Assembly: GCA_944388215.1 (NCBI GenBank)
Contig: CALXHT010000043.1
Span: 62,001 to 126,000, forward strand
Origin: an uncultured Gemmiger sp.
GTDB lineage: Bacteria > Bacillota > Clostridia > Oscillospirales > Ruminococcaceae
DNA: 64,000 nucleotides
Direction of reading: 5' to 3'
The translations under genes were made by a program, and so were the position numbers. The notes under the pieces were generated by a model, which saw only the letters and a list, made by a program, of their open reading frames with translations, was not told where the DNA came from and ran no database searches. Below are positions 40,268 to 53,021 of the stretch, one piece after another; position 1 is the stretch's first letter, and every line of letters starts with the position of its first letter.

Positions 40268-41212
40268 TCAGTTCTGCAAAAAGTCCTGGATCAGTTCGGC
40301 AGCACGCCCGAAAGCGTCCTCCTCATCCACATACAGCCACCGGGCATCATTCTGGTGGCGGAACCAGGTAAGCTGCCGCTTGGCATACCGGCGGGTCGCC
40401 TGCTTCAGAGCAGCTGTACAGGCCGCCAGTGACTGGGTTCCTTCAAAGTAAGGGAAGAACTCTTTGTAACCGATGGCCTGTGCCGCCGTCCGGTACTCCG
40501 CCTTATGAAGCCAGACCGTTTCGGCCTCCCCCAGGATTCCCTGTTCCAACATTTTGTCCACCCGCAGATCAATCCGCCGGTAAAGTTCCGCGCGGTCCCG
40601 GTAGGTCAGACAAAGGCAAAGCGAACGGTAGGGCGGCGTTTCCGGTCTGGACTGCCGCTGTTCCTCACTCATTTTCCGCCCGGTAAGCCGGAACACTTCC
40701 AGCGCACGAATGACACGCGGCAGATTATTGGGATGAACCTTGGCAGCATATTCCGGGTCGATCTGGCGCAGACGCTCATACAGCGCCTGTGCCCCCTGTT
40801 CCTCCGCTTCCTGCTGCAATTCTTCCCGGAGTTCCGGGTCTGACCGCTGCGGTGCAAAGGCAATGCCATGCAAAAGGCTGGTGATATACAGTCCCGTGCC
40901 CCCCACCACCAGTGGCAGATGTCCACGGCCGGTAATCTGTGGAATGAGCCCCGCTGCCATCTCCACGAACTCAGCCACGCTGTACGGTTCTTCCGGGTTC
41001 AGGAAATCCAACAGGTGATGGCACACACCCGCACGTTCCTCTTCGGTAGCCTTCGCCGTACCAACAGAAAGACCGCGGTATACCTGCATGGAGTCGGCAT
41101 TGATGACCTCACCGTTGAACTGACGCGCCAGCGCCACAGAGAGGGCCGTTTTCCCGGTAGCCGTCGGTCCTCCGATGGCCACCACACGGGGACGATCATA
41201 CAAGGCGTCCAA
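40268..41212 (-). CDS. miaA: tRNA dimethylallyltransferase
   Basis: Transfers a dimethylallyl group to A37 of tRNAs reading UNN codons. 314 residues; P-loop GGPTATGKTALS (residues 14-25), NADSMQVYRGLSVGTAK, HHLLDFLNPEEPYSVAEF, VGGTGLYI and NNLPRVIRALEV are all family blocks. The start at 41212 appears to be TTG with AAGGAG about 12 bases upstream; it overlaps the mutL end by 17 bases. It belongs to the miaB-mutS-mutL-miaA run, and makes the substrate that MiaB then methylthiolates. Confidence 0.95.
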   Translation of the reverse strand: MDALYDRPRVVAIGGPTATGKTALSVALARQFNGEVINADSMQVYRGLSVGTAKATEEERAGVCHHLLDFLNPEEPYSVAEFVEMAAGLIPQITGRGHLPLVVGGTGLYITSLLHGIAFAPQRSDPELREELQQEAEEQGAQALYERLRQIDPEYAAKVHPNNLPRVIRALEVFRLTGRKMSEEQRQSRPETPPYRSLCLCLTYRDRAELYRRIDLRVDKMLEQGILGEAETVWLHKAEYRTAAQAIGYKEFFPYFEGTQSLAACTAALKQATRRYAKRQLTWFRHQNDARWLYVDEEDAFGRAAELIQDFLQN

Positions 41213-43274
41213 ACTGTTTTTCCAGCTCCTTCCGGGTGATCTTCAGCACGCAGGGCCGCCCGTGGGGGCAGAACGGTGGGATTGCCCCTTCCAGGATCTG
41301 TTGTGCCAATGCCAGCATCTCTGCATTGCTGGTCCGGTCCCCCGCCTTGATGGCTGCACGGCAGGCGATGGAATGCAGTACCCACTCGGTCTTTTCCCGC
41401 AGGGCATCATGGCTGCCATCCACAAAGCGGGCTGCCAGTTCCACCACCATGTCTTCCACATCATCCACCTGCACGTCCGCAGGAACCGCCCGGACCATCA
41501 CGGTGGAGCCGCCGAAGTCCTCCACTTCCAGGCCGGCATCGTTGAGCATCTCTGCATTCTGCAGCAGGGCCTGCTTTTCCGCAGCCGTCAGATTGACCTG
41601 CACCGGCACCAGCAGCATCTGCGCCGGTACATGGCCGTAATCCTTGGCCAGCTTCTCAAACAGAATGCGCTCGTGGGCGGCATGCTTGTCAATGAGGCAC
41701 AGTTCCCCTTCCCGCTCGGTGATAATGTAGGTTTTAAACACTTCCCCCACCAGACGAAGAGGCTGCGGCGCAGGGGGCACCATGGTGGTCTGCTCCGGCG
41801 GTTCCTGTTCCCGGGGTAAAGCGCTCAATGCCCGCATCGTCTGCTGCTCCGGCTGCGGCGCGGGAGGCTCCGGCGGTTCCCGGTGGGCTTCCACACTCGG
41901 AATAGCCTCCGGGTTCTTCGGTTCTGCTACGGTGGACGCAGGCTTTTCCTCCGGCAAATCCGGCAGAATATCCAGCACCGTCTCCTGTTGTTCCGTTGTG
42001 GGACGATAGGAGGTTTCTGTCGTTCTGACCGGCGCAACCGAAGGAGCCTGATAACGGGGCGCCGGAGACTCCACCGACACAATTCCCGGCAGCGGACGGG
42101 CCGGGACCGGTTCCGTCAACCGGTTCAGCGCCCGGTATTCCGCCGCCGAAAGGGTGGTAAACCGGGATTTTTCCGGCGTGACAGGGCGCGCCACTGTCAC
42201 TACAGGTTCTGCTGCCTTTTCGGTCGGCGCAGTTTTTCCGGCCGGTGCTTCCTGGGACGACATTTCAAAGCGGCACTCACCGCTGCCCGGCGTGGTCAGC
42301 GCCATGCGTACAGCACGGTAGACCGCGTCAAAGACATCGCTCTCCCGGGCGAACCGGATTTCCGTCTTGGCGGGATGAACGTTGACATCTACCAGATCGG
42401 CGGGCATCTCCAGCATCAGAACCGCCCCAGGAAATTTTCCCTGCATCATGGTGCCCTTATAAGCGTTTTCCAGCGCAGCCATCATGGTACGGTTCTTGAC
42501 ATACCGGCCGTTCACGAAGAAATGCTGCGTGCCGCGGCTGGCACGGCAGGCACGCGGCGGGGTAATCAGTCCCTTGATGTGATACACACCGCTGCCGCCG
42601 TCCACCGGCAGCAGATCCCGGGCAAACTCCCGGCCCATCACCGCATACACGGCGCTGCGCAGTTCCCCATCCCCGGGGGTCATGAACTGCTGTTTGCCCT
42701 CCCTGATGAAGCGAAAGCTGATTTCCGGGTGGGACAGCGCCGCATGCAGCACCGTTTCCGCCACGTAGGTGCCCTCGCTGGCATCCTTTTTGAGGAACTT
42801 CATCCGGGCGGGGGTATTATAAAAGAGTTCATTCACCGTGATGGTCGTGCCCACCGGGCGCGCCCCCGGCTCCATGCCCTGCGGTTCGCCACCCGCAATA
42901 CGGTAACAGCAGGCATATTCATCCTGCTCGGTGCGCGTCAGGACCTCCACCTTGGCCACACTGGCAATGGAAGCAAGTGCCTCGCCGCGGAATCCCAGCG
43001 TATGAATATGGCTGAGATCCTCCGCCGTGGCAATCTTGCTGGTGGCATGCCGGATAAACGCCTTGTCAATGTACTCAGCCTCAATGCCGCTGCCGTTATC
43101 CACAATCTGCAGCTGCGCAATGCCGCCGCGCACCGCCGACAGGGTAATCTGTGTAGCCCCCGCGTCGATGGAATTTTCCAGCAATTCCTTTGCAACCGAC
43201 GCAGGGCGCTCCACGACTTCCCCCGCCGCGATCAATTCGGCGGTATGTTTGTCCAGTACGCGGATTTCCGCCAT
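41196..43274 (-). CDS. mutL: DNA mismatch repair protein MutL
   Basis: 692 residues. N-terminal GHKL ATPase: ELIAAGEVVERPASVAKELLENSIDAG, DNGSGI and FRGEALASI. A Pro/Glu-rich linker (about 340-490) joins the C-terminal dimerisation/endonuclease domain, which has DKHAAHERILFEKL, ACRAAIKAGD and CPHGRPCVL, the metal-binding set of MutL proteins that nick DNA themselves in bacteria without MutH. The ATG at 43274 is used because AGGTG lies upstream; a GTG at 43283 is also in frame. It follows mutS by 15 bases. Confidence 0.96.
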   Translation of the reverse strand: MAEIRVLDKHTAELIAAGEVVERPASVAKELLENSIDAGATQITLSAVRGGIAQLQIVDNGSGIEAEYIDKAFIRHATSKIATAEDLSHIHTLGFRGEALASIASVAKVEVLTRTEQDEYACCYRIAGGEPQGMEPGARPVGTTITVNELFYNTPARMKFLKKDASEGTYVAETVLHAALSHPEISFRFIREGKQQFMTPGDGELRSAVYAVMGREFARDLLPVDGGSGVYHIKGLITPPRACRASRGTQHFFVNGRYVKNRTMMAALENAYKGTMMQGKFPGAVLMLEMPADLVDVNVHPAKTEIRFARESDVFDAVYRAVRMALTTPGSGECRFEMSSQEAPAGKTAPTEKAAEPVVTVARPVTPEKSRFTTLSAAEYRALNRLTEPVPARPLPGIVSVESPAPRYQAPSVAPVRTTETSYRPTTEQQETVLDILPDLPEEKPASTVAEPKNPEAIPSVEAHREPPEPPAPQPEQQTMRALSALPREQEPPEQTTMVPPAPQPLRLVGEVFKTYIITEREGELCLIDKHAAHERILFEKLAKDYGHVPAQMLLVPVQVNLTAAEKQALLQNAEMLNDAGLEVEDFGGSTVMVRAVPADVQVDDVEDMVVELAARFVDGSHDALREKTEWVLHSIACRAAIKAGDRTSNAEMLALAQQILEGAIPPFCPHGRPCVLKITRKELEKQFGRLV

Positions 43275-43289
43275 GCCGTTCACCTGCCT

Positions 43290-45908
43290 TTAGTTTTTGT
43301 CCAATGCATTTTTCAGTTCATACAAGAAGTTTAGCGCTTCCAGCGGCGTCAGCGTTTCAATGTCAATGCTGTGCAGCTTGTCTACCACTTCGCTGGGCAC
43401 TGCGGGATTGTTGTAGGCTTCCACCGTCTCAAAATCCAGCTGCATGCTCTGGTTGTGCCCCGGCGCACTGGCCTCCAGCTGCCGAAGTACCGCATGCGCG
43501 CGTTTGGTTACACTGGAAGGAAGTCCCGCCAGCTTGGCCACCTCAATACCATAACTGTCATCTGCCGGACCAGCCACGATGCGGCGCAGGAAGGTAATAT
43601 CCTCGCCCCGTTTTTTCACGGCGATGTTATAATTCTTCACGCCGTAAATATCCTTGTCCATGCTGGTCAGTTCATGGTAGTGGGTGGCAAAAAGCGTTTT
43701 GCATCCGATGTTGTCACAGATATATTCCACAACAGCCCGGGCAATGCTCATACCATCAAAGGTGGAAGTGCCCCGGCCGATCTCGTCGAGAATCACCAGA
43801 CTGTTCTTGCTGGCATGGCGCAGAATCTCCGCCACCTCGGTCATCTCCACCATAAAGGTGGACTGGCCTGCCGCCAGATCGTCCGAAGCGCCCACACGGG
43901 TAAAGATGGCATCCACAACACCGATGTGCGCACTGGACGCCGGGACAAAGCAGCCGATCTGCGCCATCAGGGCAATCAGGGCATTCTGCCGCATATAGGT
44001 GGATTTACCGGCCATATTGGGGCCGGTGATCAGAAGCATACGGTTTTCCGCTTCATCCAGCAGGGTATCATTGGGCACAAACAGCGTTCCCTTGAGCATC
44101 TGCTCGATAACGGGATGCCGCCCTTCCTTGATTTCCATGACGCCGCTCTGATCCACCACCGGCAGCACGTAGTTGTTCTGCAGCGCCACCTCGGCAAATC
44201 CGGCCAGCACATCCAGCTGGGCAACAGCCAGGGCCGTGCGTTGAATGCGCACAACCTGCGCCGAAATCTCTGCCAGAAGATCAGCAAAGAGCTGATGTTC
44301 CAGAACAAGAAGCCGTTCGTTGGCGCCCAGGATCTTGTTCTCCAGTTCTTTCAGTTCCGGAGTGATGTAGCGTTCCCCCGTTGTCAGCGTCTGCTTCCGG
44401 GTAAAGCTGTCGGGTACCGAATCGGTATAGGAACGGCTGACCTCGATATAGTAGCCGAACACCTTGTTGAATCCGATTTTCAGCTTGGGGATGCCCGTCT
44501 CTTCCCGGAGCTTCGCTTCCAGGTTGGCAAGATATCCCTTGCCGCCGTGCATGATGTCCCGCAGCTCATCCACTTCACTGTTGTACCCGGCACGGATCGC
44601 ACCGCCGTCCTTCAGCGTGGCCGGGGGATCATCCACCAGCGCAGCTGTAATTTTCTGCAGCAGATCATCCAGCGGGTCGATCTGATCAGCCAGCTGGGTC
44701 AGAAGGGACGCGCCGCAGGCCGCAGCCTGTGTCTTCACTTCTGGCAGACGGGCGCAGGTATCCCCCAGCGCTTTCACTTCCCGGGGCGTCGCCGAGCCAT
44801 ACAGGATGCGGGTGGTCAGGCGCTCGATATCGAACACATGGGACAGCGCTTCCTTCAAGTCAGCCCGGGCAATGTTCGCCGTATACAGCGCCTGCACGGC
44901 GGAAAGACGGGCATTGATGGCTTCGGCATCCACAAGTGGCTGCTCAATCCAGGAGCGCAGCAACCGCTTGCCCATGGATGTCTCGGTCTTGTCCAGTACC
45001 CAGAGCAGCGTGCCACGCTTTTCCCGGCCGCGCATCGTTTCGGTGAGTTCCAGATTGGCCCGTGTCACCGGAGACAGACGCATATACTGCGCATCCGCAT
45101 AGTTTTCCACGGTCTTGATCCGCTCCAGGCCATGCTTCTGCGTTTCCTGCAGATAGTTGAGCAGGGCCGCCACCGCGTAGGGTACCAGCGCATCTTCCTC
45201 ATAGCCCAGCGAGGTTCGCCAGTCGGCGCCAAACTGCCCGGCCATGGTAGCCTCCATCAGGGAGTCCTTGTAGCAGGACTCCTCCCGCAGTTCCACCAGC
45301 GCATTGGTGTGCTGTTTGATATAGGCGGTCACATCCTTGAAATCCAGCATGGGCGGGCAGATCAGGATTTCACTGGGCATATAGCGACAGAGTTCCGTGA
45401 TGATGGCACCGCCGATCTTCTCGGCATTGAGTTCTGTCGCCCGGGCCTCGCCGGTGGAGATATCCGCAAAGCAGATGCCCGCGCGCCAGCGCCCGCGGCG
45501 CCGCTTGCAGTAGATGCTGCAAAGATAGTTGTTCTTATCTTCCGCCAGCATGCTGCTCTCGATGACGGTGCCCGGCGTGACCACCCGGATGATGTCCCGC
45601 TTGACCAGTCCTTTGGCCAGCGCCGGGTCCTCCATCTGCTCACAGATTGCCACCTTGTAGCCCTTGGCGATCAGCCGGGCCACATAGGTCTCATAGGAGT
45701 GGAACGGGACACCGCACATGGGTGCCCGCTCTTCTTTGCCGCAGCTTTTGCCGGTCAGGGTCAGTTCCAGTTCCCGTGAAGCCGTCAGGGCATCATCGTA
45801 AAACATCTCATAGAAATCGCCGACACGGTAGAACAGAATCTCGTTGGGATGCTGTTTCTTGATCTCAAAATACTGCTTCATCATGGGCGATACTGCTTGT
45901 TCGGCCAT
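43290..45908 (-). CDS. mutS: DNA mismatch repair protein MutS
   Basis: 872 residues. N-terminal mismatch-binding domain (SPMMKQYFEIKKQHPNEILFYRVGDFYEMF, with the Phe-x-Glu motif), core/clamp domains, and ATPase domain with GPNMAGKSTYMRQ, STFMVEMTEVAEIL, DEIGRGTSTFDG and ATHYHEL. A C-terminal tail extends past the ATPase. Recognises mismatches and recruits MutL, encoded next to it. Full normal length, no disruption. Confidence 0.97.
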   Translation of the reverse strand: MAEQAVSPMMKQYFEIKKQHPNEILFYRVGDFYEMFYDDALTASRELELTLTGKSCGKEERAPMCGVPFHSYETYVARLIAKGYKVAICEQMEDPALAKGLVKRDIIRVVTPGTVIESSMLAEDKNNYLCSIYCKRRRGRWRAGICFADISTGEARATELNAEKIGGAIITELCRYMPSEILICPPMLDFKDVTAYIKQHTNALVELREESCYKDSLMEATMAGQFGADWRTSLGYEEDALVPYAVAALLNYLQETQKHGLERIKTVENYADAQYMRLSPVTRANLELTETMRGREKRGTLLWVLDKTETSMGKRLLRSWIEQPLVDAEAINARLSAVQALYTANIARADLKEALSHVFDIERLTTRILYGSATPREVKALGDTCARLPEVKTQAAACGASLLTQLADQIDPLDDLLQKITAALVDDPPATLKDGGAIRAGYNSEVDELRDIMHGGKGYLANLEAKLREETGIPKLKIGFNKVFGYYIEVSRSYTDSVPDSFTRKQTLTTGERYITPELKELENKILGANERLLVLEHQLFADLLAEISAQVVRIQRTALAVAQLDVLAGFAEVALQNNYVLPVVDQSGVMEIKEGRHPVIEQMLKGTLFVPNDTLLDEAENRMLLITGPNMAGKSTYMRQNALIALMAQIGCFVPASSAHIGVVDAIFTRVGASDDLAAGQSTFMVEMTEVAEILRHASKNSLVILDEIGRGTSTFDGMSIARAVVEYICDNIGCKTLFATHYHELTSMDKDIYGVKNYNIAVKKRGEDITFLRRIVAGPADDSYGIEVAKLAGLPSSVTKRAHAVLRQLEASAPGHNQSMQLDFETVEAYNNPAVPSEVVDKLHSIDIETLTPLEALNFLYELKNALDKN

Positions 45909-45955
45909 GTTTCACACTCCTGTTATCTCTTATAAATCCTGGGTTTGGGTATTTT

Positions 45956-46363
45956 TTAGTGGCATCCGCCGCAGGTGGCACAGCTGCCGGTGCAGCTTCC
46001 GGAGGGCTGCTGTACAGTCATGGGGTCTCCGCCATTCATGGCAGTGTTGATAATGGCGTCGATATAGCTGACCATGGCTTCACACTCCGCCTTGGCAGCC
46101 GTATAGCGGACCATGCCCTCGCTGGCCATGATCTGGGTATACAGGTCATTGATTTTCTTGTTCAGTTCCGCCACCCGGGCGGCATCCGTTTCCGCCTTGG
46201 TGCTCTCGTTGTTGAGGTCCAGCCGGGCCAGGTTGAACTCCCCGATCATGCCCTGCAGTTCCTGGTCGGCATCGTTGGCACGGCGCGCCGCGTCCAGTTC
46301 GAGGTAACGGGGGTCGGTCTGCATCGCCGCAGCCGCTTTCTTAAACAAATCCATGCAATCCAT
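45956..46363 (-). CDS. YlbF/YmcA (RicA-like) protein with Cys-rich tail
   Basis: 135 residues, mostly alpha-helical, with the YlbF-family pattern DLFKKAAAAMQTDPRYLELDAARRANDADQELQ and MASEGMVRYTAAKAEC. The C-terminus has Cys124, Cys128, Cys131 and Cys134 (CTGSCATCGGCH), suited to metal or Fe-S binding. In B. subtilis RicA (YmcA), RicF (YlbF) and RicT form a complex carrying Fe-S clusters that supports mRNA processing by RNase Y. Synteny (miaB-ymcA-mutS in Bacillus) favours RicA. Ribosome binding site AAAGGAG before the ATG. Confidence 0.82.
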   Translation of the reverse strand: MDCMDLFKKAAAAMQTDPRYLELDAARRANDADQELQGMIGEFNLARLDLNNESTKAETDAARVAELNKKINDLYTQIMASEGMVRYTAAKAECEAMVSYIDAIINTAMNGGDPMTVQQPSGSCTGSCATCGGCH

Positions 46364-46390
46364 TTTAGTAACTCCTTTATCAATTGTTGT

Positions 46391-47776
46391 TTATTCGCTG
46401 ACAAGTTCGCCGGTCAGAAGGGCAGCGCGGGATCCTGTGAGATGCACCTGCGCCCACTGGCCGATCAGCGTCTCTTCGGCGGGGAATTCCACCACCAGAT
46501 TGTTGTCCAGACGGCCGTTCACCGTTCCGGGCGTGCGCCCGGCCGCTTCCACCAGCACCCGCACGGTCTGTCCGGCCATGGCGGCAATGGCGGAAAACGC
46601 AATCTCATCCTGGGTACGCAGCAACCGTTCCATGCGGGCAGCCTTCTCCGCATGAGTGGTGGGATCGGGCATCTTGGCTGCCGGGGTCCCGTTTCGCTTG
46701 GAATAGATGAAGGTAAACAGCTGCATATAGCCGACCTTGCGCACAAGATCCAGTGTTGCCTCAAAATCTTCCTCGGTTTCCCCGGGGAATCCCACGATGA
46801 TGTCGCTGGAGAAGGTCACTCCCGGGATTTTTTTGCGGGCGTAGTCCACCAGTTCCAGGTACTGCTCCACCGTGTAGTGCCGGTTCATCTGCTGGAGCAG
46901 CCGGTCGCTGCCGGACTGAACCGGCAGATGAATGTGCTTGCACAGGTGGGGCTGTGCTGCAATGGTGTCGATCAGTTTGCGGCTGGCATCCTTGGGATGG
47001 CTGGTCATGAACCGGATCTGATAGTCCCCGGGTACGGCGCAGAGCAGATTCAGCAGGTCGGCAAAATCGATGGTGTTTTCCAGCCCTTTGCCATAGCTGT
47101 TGACATTCTGCCCCAGCAGCGTAATTTCTTTGTACCCCTTTGCGACCAGATCCCGGAACTCGGCCAGGATGGCCTCCGGTTCCCGGCTGCGTTCCCGGCC
47201 ACGTACATAGGGTACAATACAATAGGTGCAGAAATTGTCGCACCCGTACATGATGGGCAGCCAGGCGCGGAAGCCGGAATCGCGGCGGATCGGCATATCC
47301 TCCACCACGGCATTGCGCTGTTCCGGCTTTTCCAGATAGCGCTTGCCGCGGCGCAGACGTTCCTCCAGCATGGCCGGCAGACGGTCGATTCCGTCCACAC
47401 CAAAGACAAGATCCACATAAGGATAGCTCTGGCGCAGTTTTTCCACGATATGAGCCTGCTGAGCCATGCAGCCGCACACACCGATGATCAGCCGCGGATT
47501 CTGCTCCTTGAGTTTCTTCAGCGCACCGATGTTGCCGAAGACCCGCTGCTCCGCGTGTTCCCGCACGGCGCAGGTATTGAAGAGGATCAGATCGGCATCT
47601 TCCAGCGTATCGCAGATGCCGAAACCCACATCCTGCAGTACACCGCGGATCTTTTCACCGTCGTTGACATTCTGCTGGCAGCCATAGCTGCGCACATAGG
47701 CCAGCGGCGGTGTTTCGTAATAAGCCGCCAGCACCTGGGCGGCTTCATCGTTGTGAGTATAAGTCAGTTTTTCCAA
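46391..47776 (-). CDS. miaB: tRNA-2-methylthio-N6-dimethylallyladenosine synthase
   Basis: Radical SAM methylthiotransferase acting on i6A37 in tRNA. 461 residues: N-terminal UPF0004 domain with YVRSYGCQQN, FNTCAVREHAE and GVCGCMAQ giving three cysteines; radical SAM CxxxCxxC in GCDNFCTYCIVPYVRG; C-terminal TRAM domain. The start is TTG at 47776 with AAGGAG eight bases upstream; reading further up would run through the promoter. First gene of the miaB-ricA-mutS-mutL-miaA run. Confidence 0.95.
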   Translation of the reverse strand: MEKLTYTHNDEAAQVLAAYYETPPLAYVRSYGCQQNVNDGEKIRGVLQDVGFGICDTLEDADLILFNTCAVREHAEQRVFGNIGALKKLKEQNPRLIIGVCGCMAQQAHIVEKLRQSYPYVDLVFGVDGIDRLPAMLEERLRRGKRYLEKPEQRNAVVEDMPIRRDSGFRAWLPIMYGCDNFCTYCIVPYVRGRERSREPEAILAEFRDLVAKGYKEITLLGQNVNSYGKGLENTIDFADLLNLLCAVPGDYQIRFMTSHPKDASRKLIDTIAAQPHLCKHIHLPVQSGSDRLLQQMNRHYTVEQYLELVDYARKKIPGVTFSSDIIVGFPGETEEDFEATLDLVRKVGYMQLFTFIYSKRNGTPAAKMPDPTTHAEKAARMERLLRTQDEIAFSAIAAMAGQTVRVLVEAAGRTPGTVNGRLDNNLVVEFPAEETLIGQWAQVHLTGSRAALLTGELVSE

Positions 47777-47818
47777 AAGAATTCTCCTTAAGGGCACACA
47801 AATCCAATATACCGTAAT

Positions 47819-47847
47819 AGTATAGCAAATTGCTTCCAAAAGTACAA
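47819..47847 (-). promoter_or_regulatory. Promoter of miaB-mutS-mutL operon
   Basis: Minus strand TTGTAC (47847-47842), 17-base spacer, TATACT (47824-47819), about 45 bases before the TTG start. Confidence 0.75.
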
Positions 47848-47898
47848 GCGCTTGTTTTCGCTTTTTCTTCCCACCACGCTATGCTGTGGTCCCCATGC

Positions 47899-47931
47899 AA
47901 AAAGCAAGGGCGCCCGCCTGGCGGGCGCCCT
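47899..47931 (-). terminator. Intrinsic terminator after uvrA
   Basis: Minus strand 11-base-pair GC stem AGGGCGCCCGC/GCGGGCGCCCT with three-base loop, followed by TGCTTTTT, directly past the uvrA stop. Confidence 0.92.
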
Positions 47932-47936
47932 GCCTC

Positions 47937-50833
<2,897 letters not shown>

Positions 50834-50837
<4 letters not shown>

Positions 50838-52873
50838 TTTTTATATTTCCTCCTGCCCTTGCGTATCTTGGCGGTCGCTTTCCGCTCACTGGCGTCCGCT
50901 GCGGTGGGGTCTTCCCCCCGCTGCAGCCGTGCGATCTCATCGCGGAGTTGGGCAGCCAGTTCAAACTGCAGCAGCCGGGCTGCCTCTTTCATTTCCTTGG
51001 TCAACCGCTCGATCGTCTGCTGGCGTTCGGCACGGCTCATGCGGTGCTGACGCATCCGCTTGTTTTCCTCGCTCATGCTGATTTCCAGCCCGTCTCCAAT
51101 GGCCTTGACGATGGTCTTGGGGGTAATGCCATGTTCCTGGTTGTAGGCATCCTGAATGGCGCGGCGGCGCTCCGTCTCCATGATGGCGCGTTCCATGCTG
51201 GGTGTAACCTCATCGGCATACATAAGCACCACGCCGTTTGCATTGCGCGCAGCACGGCCGATGGTCTGGATCAGGCTGGTCTCGCTGCGCAGGAAACCTT
51301 CCTTGTCGGCATCCAAAATCGCAATCAGGGAAACTTCCGGCAGGTCAAGACCTTCCCGGAGCAGGTTGATGCCCACGATCACATCGATGGCACCCAATCG
51401 CAGATCCTTGATGATCTCCATGCGCTCAAAGGTATCCACCTCATGGTGCATATACTTGGTCTTTACGCCGTGCTCCTCCAGATAATCGGTCAGGTCCTCC
51501 GCCATCTTCACGGTCAGCGTGGTCACCAGTGCCCGCTCACCACGGTCAATGCGCTGCCGGATTTCTCCCAGCAGGTCCTCGATCTGCCCCTCCACCGGGC
51601 GCACCATAATCAGGGGATCCAACAGACCTGTCGGCCGAATCACCTGCTCTGCCACCCGGCTGGAATGCTCACGCTCATACGCGCCCGGCGTTGCCGAGAC
51701 AAAGATCTTCTGGTGTACCTTTTTTTCAAACTCCTCAAAGCGAAGAGGACGGTTGTCAAAGGCGGACGGCAGACGGAAACCATATTCCACCAGCGTCTTT
51801 TTGCGGCTGTAATCTCCGCCATACATGCCGCGGATCTGCGGCAGCATGACATGGCTTTCATCCACCATCAGAAGGAAATCATCGGGAAAATAGTCCAGCA
51901 ATGTGGTGGGCGTGGACCCCGGCGCACGGCCGGAAAGCACCGCGGAATAGTTTTCGATTCCCTTGCACATGCCCACTTCCTGCAGCATTTCCATATCGTA
52001 GCTGGTCCGCTGCTGAATGCGCTGGGCTTCCAGCAATTTTCCCTCTGCCGTAAACTTCTTGACCTGTTCCTCCATCTCCACAGCGATTTTGGCCAGCCCC
52101 TCTTTCATTTTTTCGGGGCCGACGATATAATGGCTTGCCGGGAAAATGGCCACATGGCGTACCACATTTTTATGCTGCCCTGTCAGGGGATCAAACTCAA
52201 TAATGCGGTCCACTTCGTCGCCGAAGAATTCCACCCGGATGGCAAACTCGTCGTTGTAGGCCAGATGAATATCCACCGTGTCCCCTTTTACACGGAACTT
52301 GTTGCGGATAAAATTCATATCGTTGCGCTCATACTGCAACTTGACGAGCCGGCTGCACAGTTCATCCCGCTCCATCTGCATCCCGGGCCGCAGGCTGATC
52401 ACCATGCTGCGGTAATCGATGGGGTCGCCCAGGGAATAGATGCAGGAAACGCTGGCCACAATGATGACGTTGCGCTGTTCCGACAAGGCAGCCGTGGCGG
52501 AATGGCGCAGACGGTCAATCTCGTCATTGATAGCGCTGTCCTTTTCAATGTAGGTATCCGTAGAAGGGATGTAGGCTTCCGGCTGATAGTAATCGTAGTA
52601 GGAGACAAAATATTCCACCGCATCATCCGGGAAAAAGCTGCGCATCTCCGTGCAGATCTGACTTGCCAGGGTTTTGTTGGGTTCCAGAATCAGTGTCGGA
52701 CGGTTGCAGCGGGCAATGATATTGGCCATGGTAAACGTCTTGCCGGAACCGGTCACGCCCAGCAGCGTCTGTGCATCATCGCCTTCTTCAATCCCCTGCA
52801 CCAAGGCCTCGATTGCCTGCGGCTGATCGCCGGTGGGCTGAAACGGTGCTTTCAGATGGAAAACTTCCTCCAT
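50834..52873 (-). CDS. uvrB: UvrABC system protein B
   Basis: 679-residue helicase-like subunit that verifies damage and loads UvrC. Walker A is [15 protein letters not shown] (37-51), the beta-hairpin [20 protein letters not shown] inserts between strands, Walker [12 protein letters not shown], and helicase motif [11 protein letters not shown]. The C-terminal UVR domain ([27 protein letters not shown]) contacts UvrC. Start ATG at 52873 with GAGG upstream. Own promoter. Confidence 0.96.
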
Positions 52874-52914
52874 GACAAACCTCGCTTACGTTAACAACGT
52901 TTTGTTGTATGCAG

Positions 52915-52943
52915 ATTATAGCATAGGGCATTTTATAAGTAAA
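52915..52943 (-). promoter_or_regulatory. Promoter of uvrBA
   Basis: Minus strand TTTACT (52943-52938), 17-base spacer, TGC-TATAAT (52920-52915). Between it and the start codon lies the short inverted repeat AACAA-CGTT-TTGTT (52893-52906), a candidate operator; it does not match the usual Gram-positive LexA box. Confidence 0.75.
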
Positions 52944-52977
52944 GTCCCATCGCTCACATTTTGTGTAGCTTTCGGCT

Positions 52978-53013
52978 AAAAATGCACCCCGCCGCCAGAT
53001 GACGGCAGGGCAT
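52978..53013 (-). terminator. Intrinsic terminator after radC
   Basis: Minus strand stem CCTGCCG/CGGCGGG (one G-U pair), extended by ATGC/GCAT-type pairing, followed by TTTTT. Confidence 0.8.
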
Positions 53014-53021
53014 GTAAACTA

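Noticed and set aside
43283..43283. GTG at 43283 as mutL start
   Set aside because: Three codons upstream of the ATG at 43274; the AGGTG site overlaps this GTG, so only the ATG has a proper distance.
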